This document shows positions 47,235 to 54,501 of a DNA stretch of 64,000 nucleotides, piece by piece. The DNA is from Haloarcula hispanica ATCC 33960 (lineage in GTDB: Archaea; Halobacteriota; Halobacteria; Halobacteriales; Haloarculaceae). Location: positions 1 to 64,000 of the forward strand of contig NC_015944.1 in assembly GCF_000223905.1 (NCBI RefSeq). Reading direction: 5' to 3'. A model generated the notes under the pieces. That model ran no database searches and was not told where the DNA came from. It saw nothing but the letters and a program-made list of their open reading frames with translations. The number at the start of each line of letters is the position of its first letter. Position 1 is the first letter of the stretch. A program made the translations under genes and the position numbers.

Positions 47235-49181
47235 ATGTCGAGTATTGCTGTGCTGCATGTCGATGACGAACCGGATTTTCTAGATGTAGCAACCGAAATA
47301 CTCGAACAGCAATCCAGTAAACTCAATGTTATAACTGCAGCAAGTGCTACTGAAGCGCTCGACTGCCTTGCTACAACTCGCGTTGACTGTCTTATCAGCG
47401 ACTACCGAATGCCCGGGAAAGACGGTATTGAACTCCTCAAAACCGTCCGTGAGGAGTACCCTGATCTCCCGTTTATTCTTTTTACCGGTGAGGGGAGCGA
47501 AGCGGTCGCTAGCGACGCCATCGCCGCCGGTGCAACCGATTATCTGCGGAAAGGGCACGGCATGGAACGATACGAACTCCTCGCAAACCGTGTCGAAAAC
47601 GCCGTCGAACAGTACCGCACCAATCAGCGCGCTGCTGAACTTGAACGGGTTCGCGACCTCGTAAGCAGTATCGACCAGGCGCTCATCCGGGCGAGTTCGC
47701 TCTCGGAGATCAAAACTCGTGTCTGTGAGATCATTAGCGACTCTGAGCCCTACCTGTTCGCATGGATCGGCGAGCAGGAGCCTGACACAGACCGAATCGA
47801 GCCACAGGCCTGGGCCGGCGTCGAGGACGAGTACCTCGATACTATCGTTGTCACTGCGGACGACTCCCCGACCGGACGAGGTCCCGCGGGCACGGCCGTT
47901 CGAGAACGACGTATTGCGACGTCACAGAATATTCAAGATGACCCGGCGTTCGAGGTCTGGCGAGAGGAGGCACTCGACCGCGGCTATCGAAGCACCGCTG
48001 CGGTCCCGCTGGAATACAATAGCACTCTGTACGGTCTCCTGTGCGTCTATTCGTCCCGTTCGTTTGCCTTTAGTGAGGACGAACAGGAGTTACTCGACGA
48101 ACTCGGGGATAGCATCTCACACGCCATGCACTCGCTGAAGATCCGAGACGAACTGCGTGCAGAGCGGACATTTATCGATCAGGCGCTCGATTCGCTTGCC
48201 GACATATTCTACGTGCTCGATTCCGAAGGCAACGTCCAGCGCTGTAACGAACAATTCGAAAGGCTGGCCGGGTACGCCGACGAGGAGATCTCTGAGTTCG
48301 ACGCACTCAGTCTTTTTCCGGAAGAAGAACGAGAGGGAGTCTCCGAGGCGATTGAGGAGGCGCTCACAACGGGCCACTCGACCATCGAAGCGGAGTTCCT
48401 TACCGGAGCGGGGAAGCGTATTCCCCACGAGTTCACCGGTGACCGCTTGACTGATCAGGACGGTAACCTGATAGGGCTTGTCGGCACCGGTCGCAATATA
48501 TCCGAACGGACAAAGCGTGAACGGGAACTGCAGGATCAAAAAGAACAGCTAGAGCAGTTTGCCGCTACTGTCAGCCACGACCTTCGGAACCCGCTAAACG
48601 TCATCCGAGGTCGGCTGGATCTCGTTCAGGAAACGCATTCGAGCGATCACCTTGCTGTGATCGAGACAGCGACTGAACGGATGGAACGCATTGTGGAGGA
48701 CCTCCTCTGGCTAGCGCGGGAGCAACGGGAAATCGGGTCACTGGAACCTGTTGCGATCGAAGTCGCTGCCGAGGCGGCGTGGAAACTTGTATCTGATCCT
48801 GCAGATGAAGCCGAACTGCACTGCGATTGCGAGGCCGATACCCAGCCACTGATAAAAGCGGATACCGACCAATTCCGGCATCTGCTGGAAAACCTGTTCA
48901 GGAACACGATCGATCACGCTGGGCTGGATGTCACTGTCGTTGTCGGCGGTATCTTCGATGACACCAACGGATTCTACATCGAAGACGACGGCCCTGGAAT
49001 CCCCGTCGAGGACCGCGAAAAGGTGTTTGAGGCTGGCTACTCGACTTCCGAATCGGGGACTGGTCTGGGCCTCAATATCGTCAAACGAGTCGCTGACGCA
49101 CATGGCTGGGATATTCGCGTAACCGAGAGCTCGATGGGTGGGACACGATTTGAGATTACTGGCCTCGAAATCATCGAATGA
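47235..49181 (+). CDS. Receiver-GAF-PAS sensor histidine kinase
   Basis: 648 residues from the ATG at 47235. Receiver domain with an intact phosphoacceptor Asp (ISDYRMPGKDG), GAF (about 150-310: IRASSLSEIKTRVCEIISD ... YGLLCVYSSRSFAFSEDEQELL), PAS (about 325-430), HisKA with TVSHDLRNPLNVIRGR, and ATPase (N-box LFRNTIDHA, DDGPGIPVEDR, SGTGLGLNIV). Divergent from the giant kinase at 43094-46993, with a 241-base gap. The pair likely senses related cytoplasmic cues; the output partners are not in this window. Confidence 0.92.
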   Translation: MSSIAVLHVDDEPDFLDVATEILEQQSSKLNVITAASATEALDCLATTRVDCLISDYRMPGKDGIELLKTVREEYPDLPFILFTGEGSEAVASDAIAAGATDYLRKGHGMERYELLANRVENAVEQYRTNQRAAELERVRDLVSSIDQALIRASSLSEIKTRVCEIISDSEPYLFAWIGEQEPDTDRIEPQAWAGVEDEYLDTIVVTADDSPTGRGPAGTAVRERRIATSQNIQDDPAFEVWREEALDRGYRSTAAVPLEYNSTLYGLLCVYSSRSFAFSEDEQELLDELGDSISHAMHSLKIRDELRAERTFIDQALDSLADIFYVLDSEGNVQRCNEQFERLAGYADEEISEFDALSLFPEEEREGVSEAIEEALTTGHSTIEAEFLTGAGKRIPHEFTGDRLTDQDGNLIGLVGTGRNISERTKRERELQDQKEQLEQFAATVSHDLRNPLNVIRGRLDLVQETHSSDHLAVIETATERMERIVEDLLWLAREQREIGSLEPVAIEVAAEAAWKLVSDPADEAELHCDCEADTQPLIKADTDQFRHLLENLFRNTIDHAGLDVTVVVGGIFDDTNGFYIEDDGPGIPVEDREKVFEAGYSTSESGTGLGLNIVKRVADAHGWDIRVTESSMGGTRFEITGLEIIE

Positions 49182-49348
49182 CTCACTGTTTCGCATCGGC
49201 ACCGGTCTCCTTGCAGTTTGGAGTACCCGCCTCGACGAGATTTCTTGGCTCGGCCAGGGTGGGTACGATTCCTCATTTCTTTGCCATGCGATGCTGATAC
49301 GAATCTACCCTTACCTTACACAGGAACATATGTGGGCCTCTTTGCTCG

Positions 49349-50065
49349 CTAATGAACCTCAAGAAGCTGATGAGACAGTTGCTGGGGTATCGACACCATC
49401 GGCCAATGACCCGTGTCCAGTTCACCGAGTTGCCACTCCCGTTGCTCACACAACTGCCGAATCATATCGAGGGTGGAGCCGTCCATCCCGCTCTGGGTAC
49501 AAAGTATATAGCTGGTGGGTAACGATACGTCGGGGGTACCGACGTTCACTTGCTGTCTGAACGTATCCAGTGGATGCGGGACGGCTTTTTCTCGCATCCA
49601 CTCTGTGTCCTCGTCCGAGATACCCACCCAGCCCGAATGGTCATCTGGGAGAGGCCAGCCGCCAGCATGATCTTCGGCCGCTGCCTCCATCGTTTTCCAC
49701 TCGTCCAGTGGATAGAATTCAGCTGCTGAAACCGGATCGTCGTTCATTGGAATCAGCGCATCCAAGTAGACCATGTGTTTGAGCCGCTCGGGAACTCGCT
49801 CTGCCACTCCCGTCACAACAAGGCCCGCATAGCTATGCCCGAGGAGGACAACATCTGTGAGGTCGTTGTATTCGAGGACATTTACAATGTCCGTAATATG
49901 TGTTTCTAAGTCGACCTCACAGTGTGAAAGGTGTTCTCGCTCACCAAGGCCAGTGAGTGTCGGTGTATATACTTCGTGTCCCTCCTCACGGAGCAGTGGG
50001 TGAAGGTACTTCCAGCACCATCCACCGAGCCATGCTCCGGGGACGAGAACGAACTGTTGTTCCAT
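49349..50065 (-). CDS. Alpha/beta hydrolase
   Basis: 238 residues of the esterase/hydroxynitrile-lyase-like alpha/beta hydrolase group. The oxyanion region FVLVPGAWLGGWCWKYL is at the N-terminus, the nucleophile Ser is in LLGHSYAGLV, and the catalytic His is in LDTGHWPMVS near the C-terminus. A triad Asp is not certain. There is no signal peptide, so it is cytoplasmic. The substrate is unknown; relatives hydrolyse small methyl or acyl esters. Confidence 0.88.
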   Translation of the reverse strand: MEQQFVLVPGAWLGGWCWKYLHPLLREEGHEVYTPTLTGLGEREHLSHCEVDLETHITDIVNVLEYNDLTDVVLLGHSYAGLVVTGVAERVPERLKHMVYLDALIPMNDDPVSAAEFYPLDEWKTMEAAAEDHAGGWPLPDDHSGWVGISDEDTEWMREKAVPHPLDTFRQQVNVGTPDVSLPTSYILCTQSGMDGSTLDMIRQLCEQREWQLGELDTGHWPMVSIPQQLSHQLLEVH

Positions 50066-50136
50066 GTCTCTCGGTAGGATTGCAGAGGTGATATAGTCCG
50101 TTGTAGCAAAGCGGAATGATCCGGAGCTTAGCTGAT

Positions 50137-50212
50137 ACTGTCGATTGTAACTATTTCAAGATATTCGCCACCCCGAGGTGGCGAAATGCTTCACAGACTT
50201 ACAGCCGACAGT
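50137..50212. mobile_element. Solo IS200/IS605-like terminal hairpin
   Basis: Outer inverted repeat ACTGTCG (50137-50143) / CGACAGT (50206-50212) encloses a perfect hairpin TTCGCCACC-CCGA-GGTGGCGAA (50164-50185), followed by ATGCTTCACAGACTTACAGC. From memory, this resembles the end found after TnpB genes of haloarchaeal IS200/IS605 (IS1341-type) elements. No transposase or tnpB is present, so it is a solo end or a MITE derived from one. Confidence 0.6.
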
Positions 50213-50480
50213 ACGAATGCCAGCCCGACTAGCAGTGGGTTACCTGTCGGGTCCGATCTGTACTTGACCCCACGACACATGGGCAGTGGGTAGTTTCCGT
50301 CGTGTGATCTCCGCTAACACGGCCAGTGCCGTGGTCCTCCGCAACGCTACAGCCAACAACCGGCGGTCGCTTCGGTGATTGTAACGGCTCCTCCCTGGCT
50401 GTGTGGGAGTATCGTCCACCTCTCGATGCCGCGATTGCGGAAGCTCAGTCATCGCAGAGCTAATGAAATGGGATAAAACG
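50213..50480. other. Gene-free stretch before the RNA array
   Basis: GC-rich, no supported gene. Part of it (GGGTTACCTGTCGGGTCCGATC, about 50235-50256) vaguely recalls the unit start of the array but does not fold the same way, so I do not count it as a copy. Confidence 0.35.
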
Positions 50481-50498
50481 TCACAACGATTTTTCATA
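50481..50498 (+). promoter_or_regulatory. Promoter of structured RNA unit 1
   Basis: TCACAACG (50481-50488) is directly followed by ATTTTTCATA, a TATA-like run about 26 bases before GGGTTCTGG at 50520. The same box-then-TATA order precedes unit 2. Confidence 0.45.
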
Positions 50499-50519
50499 CC
50501 AAGTCCGTTCCATTCGATA

Positions 50520-50660
50520 GGGTTCTGGTCCCCGCATCCGCTCCCCCATTGAATCCGATCACGTTCGTCAAACGGTCCGGGTCCAGAACCCGTCGTCGTG
50601 GTTGACGACTCCAAATGGTGCCGTTGCACGCCACTCCCCCCGGCTGCCCACCATTCCTTT
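50520..50660 (+). ncRNA. Tandem structured RNA, unit 1
   Basis: Unrecognised RNA of about 141 bases. Stem P1: GGGTTCTGG (50520-50528) with CCAGAACCC (50583-50591). Stem P2: GTCGTCG (50592-50598) with TGACGAC (50603-50609), the inner G-T pair being a wobble. Stem P3: ATGGTG (50615-50620) with CACCAT (50649-50654), C-rich loop, followed by the pyrimidine run TTCCTTT, like a terminator. Units 2 and 3 share the design. No frame on either strand gives a credible protein. Confidence 0.6.
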
Positions 50661-50752
50661 GCTGCTGGAACGCAGATGTGTCTCGCGCGTGGTTGAATAA
50701 GTTAGTGAAAATGAGTGGATTGCGATAAAAACCAACAGACGGCGTGGGGATT

Positions 50753-50770
50753 TCACAAACGTTTTATATA
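50753..50770 (+). promoter_or_regulatory. Promoter of structured RNA unit 2
   Basis: TCACAAACG (50753-50761) followed by the strong TATA box TTTTATATA (50762-50770), whose centre is about 26 bases before GGGTTCTGGG at 50791. This spacing predicts that the transcript starts at the first G of stem P1. Confidence 0.65.
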
Positions 50771-50790
50771 CACTCGTATCGGTGCTAGGT

Positions 50791-50928
50791 GGGTTCTGGG
50801 CCCTGTCCAATCGCGTTGGATTCGCCCACACGATTGCTTCGGGCTGGAATCCGTCGTCGAAATCGACGACTTCCGATGGTACGTTGCACCCCATTTCTCC
50901 CACCCCCATAGCAACGTACCATTCTTTC
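50791..50928 (+). ncRNA. Tandem structured RNA, unit 2
   Basis: Best preserved copy, about 138 bases. P1: GGGTTCTGG (50791-50799) with CTGGAATCC (50844-50852); relative to unit 1 three bases changed, and every change gives a G-U pair, so the stem is kept only in plus-strand RNA. P2: GTCGTCGA (50853-50860) with TCGACGAC (50863-50870), perfect. P3: ATGGTACGTTGC (50876-50887) with GCAACGTACCAT (50911-50922), perfect 12 bp with a C-rich loop, then TTCTTTC. Strong TATA box upstream. Confidence 0.68.
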
Positions 50929-51009
50929 GTGTGATTGACTGAGTTGTGCGTCCCGTTGACGACTGTATTCCGTGGAATTTTCACTATGTTAGGAGTTACC
51001 ACAAAAATA

Positions 51010-51018
51010 TCACAAACG
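51010..51018 (+). promoter_or_regulatory. Upstream box of structured RNA unit 3
   Basis: TCACAAACG (51010-51018) as before unit 2, but the 17 bases from here to GGGTTCTG at 51036 are 12 fewer than in unit 2 and hold no good TATA box; AAAAATAT at 51003-51010 might serve. This promoter may be decayed. Confidence 0.4.
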
Positions 51019-51035
51019 GCGCATTACACCGACAT

Positions 51036-51173
51036 GGGTTCTGATCCCCGTTTTGGGCCCCTTCCTCCTTTGAGCCACTTCCTCCAACCCATACCTCGGG
51101 TCCAGAACCCACCGTGCCTCTGACTGCAGTGGGTGGCACACAAGGTGCCCATTGCCACCCGCCGTCCGCTTTC
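51036..51173 (+). ncRNA. Tandem structured RNA, unit 3 (diverged)
   Basis: About 138 bases. P1: GGGTTCTG (51036-51043) with CAGAACCC (51103-51110). The P2 position is not recognisable. P3: GGGTGGCA (51131-51138) with TGCCACCC (51153-51160). The stem sequence of P3 differs completely from unit 2 while pairing is retained, which supports a selected structure. The tail is less T-rich (GTCCGCTTTCC). Possibly a diverged or decaying member of the family. Confidence 0.5.
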
Positions 51174-51434
51174 CCGCAGGAGCCCAAAACCTGTTTGGCC
51201 GTACTTGCTTACGAAAGCGTGAAACTGCTGTCTCTGTCGTGGCCGCTACCGATGGTAAGTAACTTCTCGCAGAAGCGTGTGCCGCGTCAGTCAGCGCACC
51301 GTTTCAGCACCGCTGAGCAGGTGGTGACAGCTTCAACAGGAACGTCCCGCTCGTCAGTTGCGTACCTCGATCACTGTTTTTGAGCACCGACGGCAACGGT
51401 ACAACACGTTACTCCGTCACTGTGAGTCGGCACC
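51174..51434. other. Gene-free stretch after the RNA array
   Basis: No gene or repeat supported in these 261 bases; the binding-protein gene ends here from the other side. Confidence 0.35.
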
Positions 51435-52679
51435 TCAGCTCGATTCGGCGAGGATGTCGGCGAGTTCATCGCGGTCAAACAGCTGTTCGTCCTCGGGAAT
51501 GGCCGGGAGCTCGCCAGCGGTGATCTCGCCCGGCCACTCCCCGAACTCGTCGGGATAGAGCTGTTTTCCAAGCATCTCCGTCTGGAAGAGATTGATGATC
51601 GGGCCCTGATAGGCTGACCCGCCGACGTACAGTTCGTCCTCCTGAACGGCGGTGAGTTCCTGCCCCAGCGAGCTATCACGCATCCCCTCGACCGTCTTTC
51701 TCAGCGCATCCTCGCCGTTCCAGTCGCGGTAATTGACGCCGAAGTGGAACACCAGCACGTCGGGATCGATGTCGAGTAGCGCCTCGTAGTCGACCTGAAT
51801 CCCGGACTGGCCACCGTACTCGCCCTCGAACGCGTCGACAACGCCGAGATCTCTGTACTGTTTTTTCCCGTACGCCTTGTCGATCTCGGTTCTGGGGTTG
51901 TAGGCACGGAAGAACCCCTCGTTGTCGGGGTTTATCTGTGCGTTGAGCAATCCGACGCTCGGACGGTCGGACTCCGGTGGAACCCGGGACCGCATTTCCT
52001 GTAGCGCCTGCTCGTAGAGAGTGTTGATAGCAGCGGCTGTCTCGGGCTTTCCGAGCAGTGCCCCGTACCTGCTGACGAATTCGGGGATATCGTAGTAGGG
52101 ATAGGACTCACCACTGGGCCATGTGGGCCAGTCGTCGCCGCGCTTGCGGCGGCTGGCGTTCCCAAAGAACGGCCCAATCGAATCGGTAATTTCGGAGATA
52201 TCGCCCTCGTCAGCACCGTAGTACGAAATGAACCGGTTCGGGTCAGTAGCGAACAGGTCCGGGTCGAGTTCGTAGAGCATCTCCGTTCGGAGCGACCAGT
52301 CGTCTGTCCGGACCAACTCCAGTGACTCGGGGTCGGGCACGTCTACGCCGGGAAGCTGGTCGTAAAACCCGGTAAACCAGAACTGGTTGCCTTCGGCGGC
52401 GATGAGTTTGTCGGCCTCCCCCAGTGCAGTCAGGATGTCCTCCTCGAATCCCCACCCGCCGACGATAGTCTCCGGGTTCGACTCGAGTCTGAGTTCGCCG
52501 ACCGGTGCCATCGTCCCTGAAAAAGACCGGTCGGGTCCTGCCTTGGTTTCCCCTGACTCGGTGGCCTCACTCGAAGCCCCAGAACAACCCGCGAGCGAGC
52601 CAGCGGTCAGCAGCGTGGTCCCGTACTTTACGCACTCCCTCCGTGTCGACCACGTTTCGTCCGGATCTGTCTTCGCCAT
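51435..52679 (-). CDS. Iron-type ABC substrate-binding lipoprotein, paralogue
   Basis: 414-residue Tat lipoprotein (STRRECVKYG, hydrophobic stretch, lipobox LAGC) with the iron-siderophore binding-protein fold: ETIVGGWGFEEDILTALGEADKLIAAEG, PFFGNASRRKRGDDWPTW, PSVGLLNAQINPDNEGFFRAYNP and the end block GPIINLFQTEMLGKQLYPDEFGEWPGE, which parallels the paralogue at 10882. No permease or ATPase gene is adjacent, so it may use the importer at 12098-14169. Two strong iron-box-like operators overlap its promoter. Confidence 0.88.
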   Translation of the reverse strand: MAKTDPDETWSTRRECVKYGTTLLTAGSLAGCSGASSEATESGETKAGPDRSFSGTMAPVGELRLESNPETIVGGWGFEEDILTALGEADKLIAAEGNQFWFTGFYDQLPGVDVPDPESLELVRTDDWSLRTEMLYELDPDLFATDPNRFISYYGADEGDISEITDSIGPFFGNASRRKRGDDWPTWPSGESYPYYDIPEFVSRYGALLGKPETAAAINTLYEQALQEMRSRVPPESDRPSVGLLNAQINPDNEGFFRAYNPRTEIDKAYGKKQYRDLGVVDAFEGEYGGQSGIQVDYEALLDIDPDVLVFHFGVNYRDWNGEDALRKTVEGMRDSSLGQELTAVQEDELYVGGSAYQGPIINLFQTEMLGKQLYPDEFGEWPGEITAGELPAIPEDEQLFDRDELADILAESS

Positions 52680-52682
52680 AGA

Positions 52683-52736
52683 TTTTAGCCCAGCCTAAAG
52701 TAACAAATAACCTTCGATTTTTAGCCCAGCCTAAAA
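52683..52736 (-). promoter_or_regulatory. Two iron-box-like operators flanking a TATA box
   Basis: TTTTAGCCCAGCCTAAA at 52683-52699 and TTTTAGCCCAGCCTAAAA at 52719-52736, identical over 17 bases, 36 bases apart. Each has TTTAG/CTAAA arms. Between them on the minus strand is GTTATTTG, a TATA-like element about 28 bases before the ATG at 52679. One box lies on the start site, the other just upstream of the TATA box, ideal for repression by a DtxR/Idr-type iron regulator. Confidence 0.65.
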
Positions 52737-52838
52737 ATAATGGCAACCCAGCCACGCGGAACGAGTCGTGGCCGCGCACGTGCAGGGCATCTACAATCCG
52801 AGATGCTTTTGTGCTAGGAGGGGCTCCGTTAGCGGGGT

Positions 52839-53948
52839 ATGAACGACTTACGTACTGGGTTGAGTTACGGCGACGTTCTTCTCGTCCCGAAACGATCACC
52901 GGTCGACAGTCGGAGTGACATCGACCTTTCGACGCCGCTTACTCCCGCTGTTGAGCTAGACACGCCGCTCGTCTCCGCCGCGATGGATACCGTCACGGAG
53001 GCAGACCTGGCAACCGAGCTTGCGCGCTCAGGTGGGTTCGGGGTGCTGCACCGGTTCCTTACGCCCGAAGAACAGGCCGAGCAAGTAAAGCAGGTGAAAG
53101 CAGCGGACGAACAGGTCGGTGCGGCCGTCGGCATCAACGAAGATTACGTCGCACGGAGCGCTTCCGTGATTGCGGCCGGTGTCGATGCGCTCGTCGTCGA
53201 CGTGGCCCACGGACACCTGGACCGGACGCTCAATGCCGTCGAAACCCTCGCCGACGAATTCCCCGACACCAACATCATCGCCGGCAACGTCGCGACGCCC
53301 GCAGGTGTCGAAGACCTCGCCGCCGCCGGGGCCGACTGTGTCAAAGTCGGTATCGGGCCGGGGTCGCACTGCACCACCCGGAAGGTCGCGGGTGCCGGCG
53401 TCCCCCAGCTGACCGCTGTCGATGACTGTGCTACAGCCGCCGAGGATCTGGACGTCACTATCTGCGCGGATGGCGGCATTCGCACGTCCGGTGATGCGGT
53501 GAAAGCCCTGATGGCTGGGGCGGATACTGTGATGCTCGGGAGCCTCTTTGCCGGTACGGAGGAGGCCCCCGGTGCAGTCGTCGAAGTCGATGGCACGCGG
53601 TACAAGCGATCCCGAGGGATGGCGACCACCGCCGCGGCCGAGGACCGTGATGACAAACAGAACAACGTCAGCGCCGACGAAGGAGTCGAAGCATTGACCC
53701 CGTACAAAGGCTCTGTGGCTGTCGTGGCCGAGGAGTTCTGTGCCGGCATTCGCTCCGGACTCTCTTACTGTGGCGGGCACACCATCGCTGCGGCCCGCGA
53801 CAAGGCGGAGTTCATTCGTGTCGCCCAGAGCGCGAAAGAACGCGAGGGGTTCCACACGGACCACGACTGGGAAGGCGTCAACGTGGAGAGTGAAGCCACA
53901 CAGGTGCGCGACGCCGGCACCGAGGCGGCTGCCGACAGCGACGACTGA
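52839..53948 (+). CDS. guaB: IMP dehydrogenase/GMP reductase family, no CBS domains
   Basis: 369-residue TIM-barrel purine nucleotide oxidoreductase. [13 protein letters not shown] at the start, [12 protein letters not shown], the catalytic Cys loop in [52 protein letters not shown] and [11 protein letters not shown] are family blocks. The CBS pair found in canonical IMP dehydrogenase is absent and the protein is short, so GMP reductase (GuaC/GuaB1-like) activity is at least as likely; the symbol follows the usual annotation. Confidence 0.85.
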   Translation: MNDLRTGLSYGDVLLVPKRSPVDSRSDIDLSTPLTPAVELDTPLVSAAMDTVTEADLATELARSGGFGVLHRFLTPEEQAEQVKQVKAADEQVGAAVGINEDYVARSASVIAAGVDALVVDVAHGHLDRTLNAVETLADEFPDTNIIAGNVATPAGVEDLAAAGADCVKVGIGPGSHCTTRKVAGAGVPQLTAVDDCATAAEDLDVTICADGGIRTSGDAVKALMAGADTVMLGSLFAGTEEAPGAVVEVDGTRYKRSRGMATTAAAEDRDDKQNNVSADEGVEALTPYKGSVAVVAEEFCAGIRSGLSYCGGHTIAAARDKAEFIRVAQSAKEREGFHTDHDWEGVNVESEATQVRDAGTEAAADSDD

Positions 53949-54068
53949 GCCGGTTTCAGAGTGTTCGAGAACGGTGCCCGCGTGATGCACTTCAACCCCA
54001 CCGGTCCGCGTCACTCTCGCTGATGAAGGAGTTGGGAGACTGGAGTTCCGGCGATGTTGTTGCCTTCG

Positions 54069-54347
54069 CTACTCGTCGTCCCCGTCAGCCGCGGGCAGGT
54101 CGTCGTCTGTCTCTCCAGCGCTCTGCAACAGGAGATCCGTACCGGCTGCGGCAACCATACCAACGCCAACCGCGCGCAACTGCCGGCGATACGCTGGCTT
54201 CACCTGCAACTCGGACGCATTGTCGAAGTTCTTCCCGATCATGGCTTTGATAAATTTGACACTTATCTGCGGGAAGAGCGCAGTCACGACGCCTTGGAGA
54301 AGTACGACTGCTGCACTGAGTTTGCGGCTGTTTCGACTATCTAACAT
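54069..54347 (-). CDS. Small haloarchaeal membrane-associated protein
   Basis: 92 residues: two moderately hydrophobic helices (LSAAVVLLQGVVTALFPQISVKFIKAMIG and QLRAVGVGMVAAAGTDLLLQ) joined by a polar stretch, with an acidic tail (ETDDDLPAADGDDE). No domain name comes to mind; similar short proteins are widespread in haloarchaea. Lies downstream of fdhA on the same strand, 150 bases away. Confidence 0.65.
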   Translation of the reverse strand: MLDSRNSRKLSAAVVLLQGVVTALFPQISVKFIKAMIGKNFDNASELQVKPAYRRQLRAVGVGMVAAAGTDLLLQSAGETDDDLPAADGDDE

Positions 54348-54501
54348 ACGTTTACCTACGCGTCGGACAGGAATTACTATTGCGACTAATCCACTGCATT
54401 GAGAAACGTAGAAACTGTTTTATTGGTGACTAGAGCGCGTCGACTACGCTCCGCAAGCCGCTTGAATTGGCCACCTGTACGAGCAGTCTCTCACCGGTGC
54501 A

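Noticed and set aside
50213-50480. Possible fourth copy of the RNA unit upstream of unit 1
   Set aside because: Some similar G/C strings but no P1 partner, no P2, and no TCACAAACG box.
50568-51002. Minus-strand open frame across units 1 and 2 of the RNA array
   Set aside because: Repeat of WxxxAPFG/DDGF-like peptides comes from the structured repeats; base changes follow RNA pairing on the plus strand, not codon constraint.
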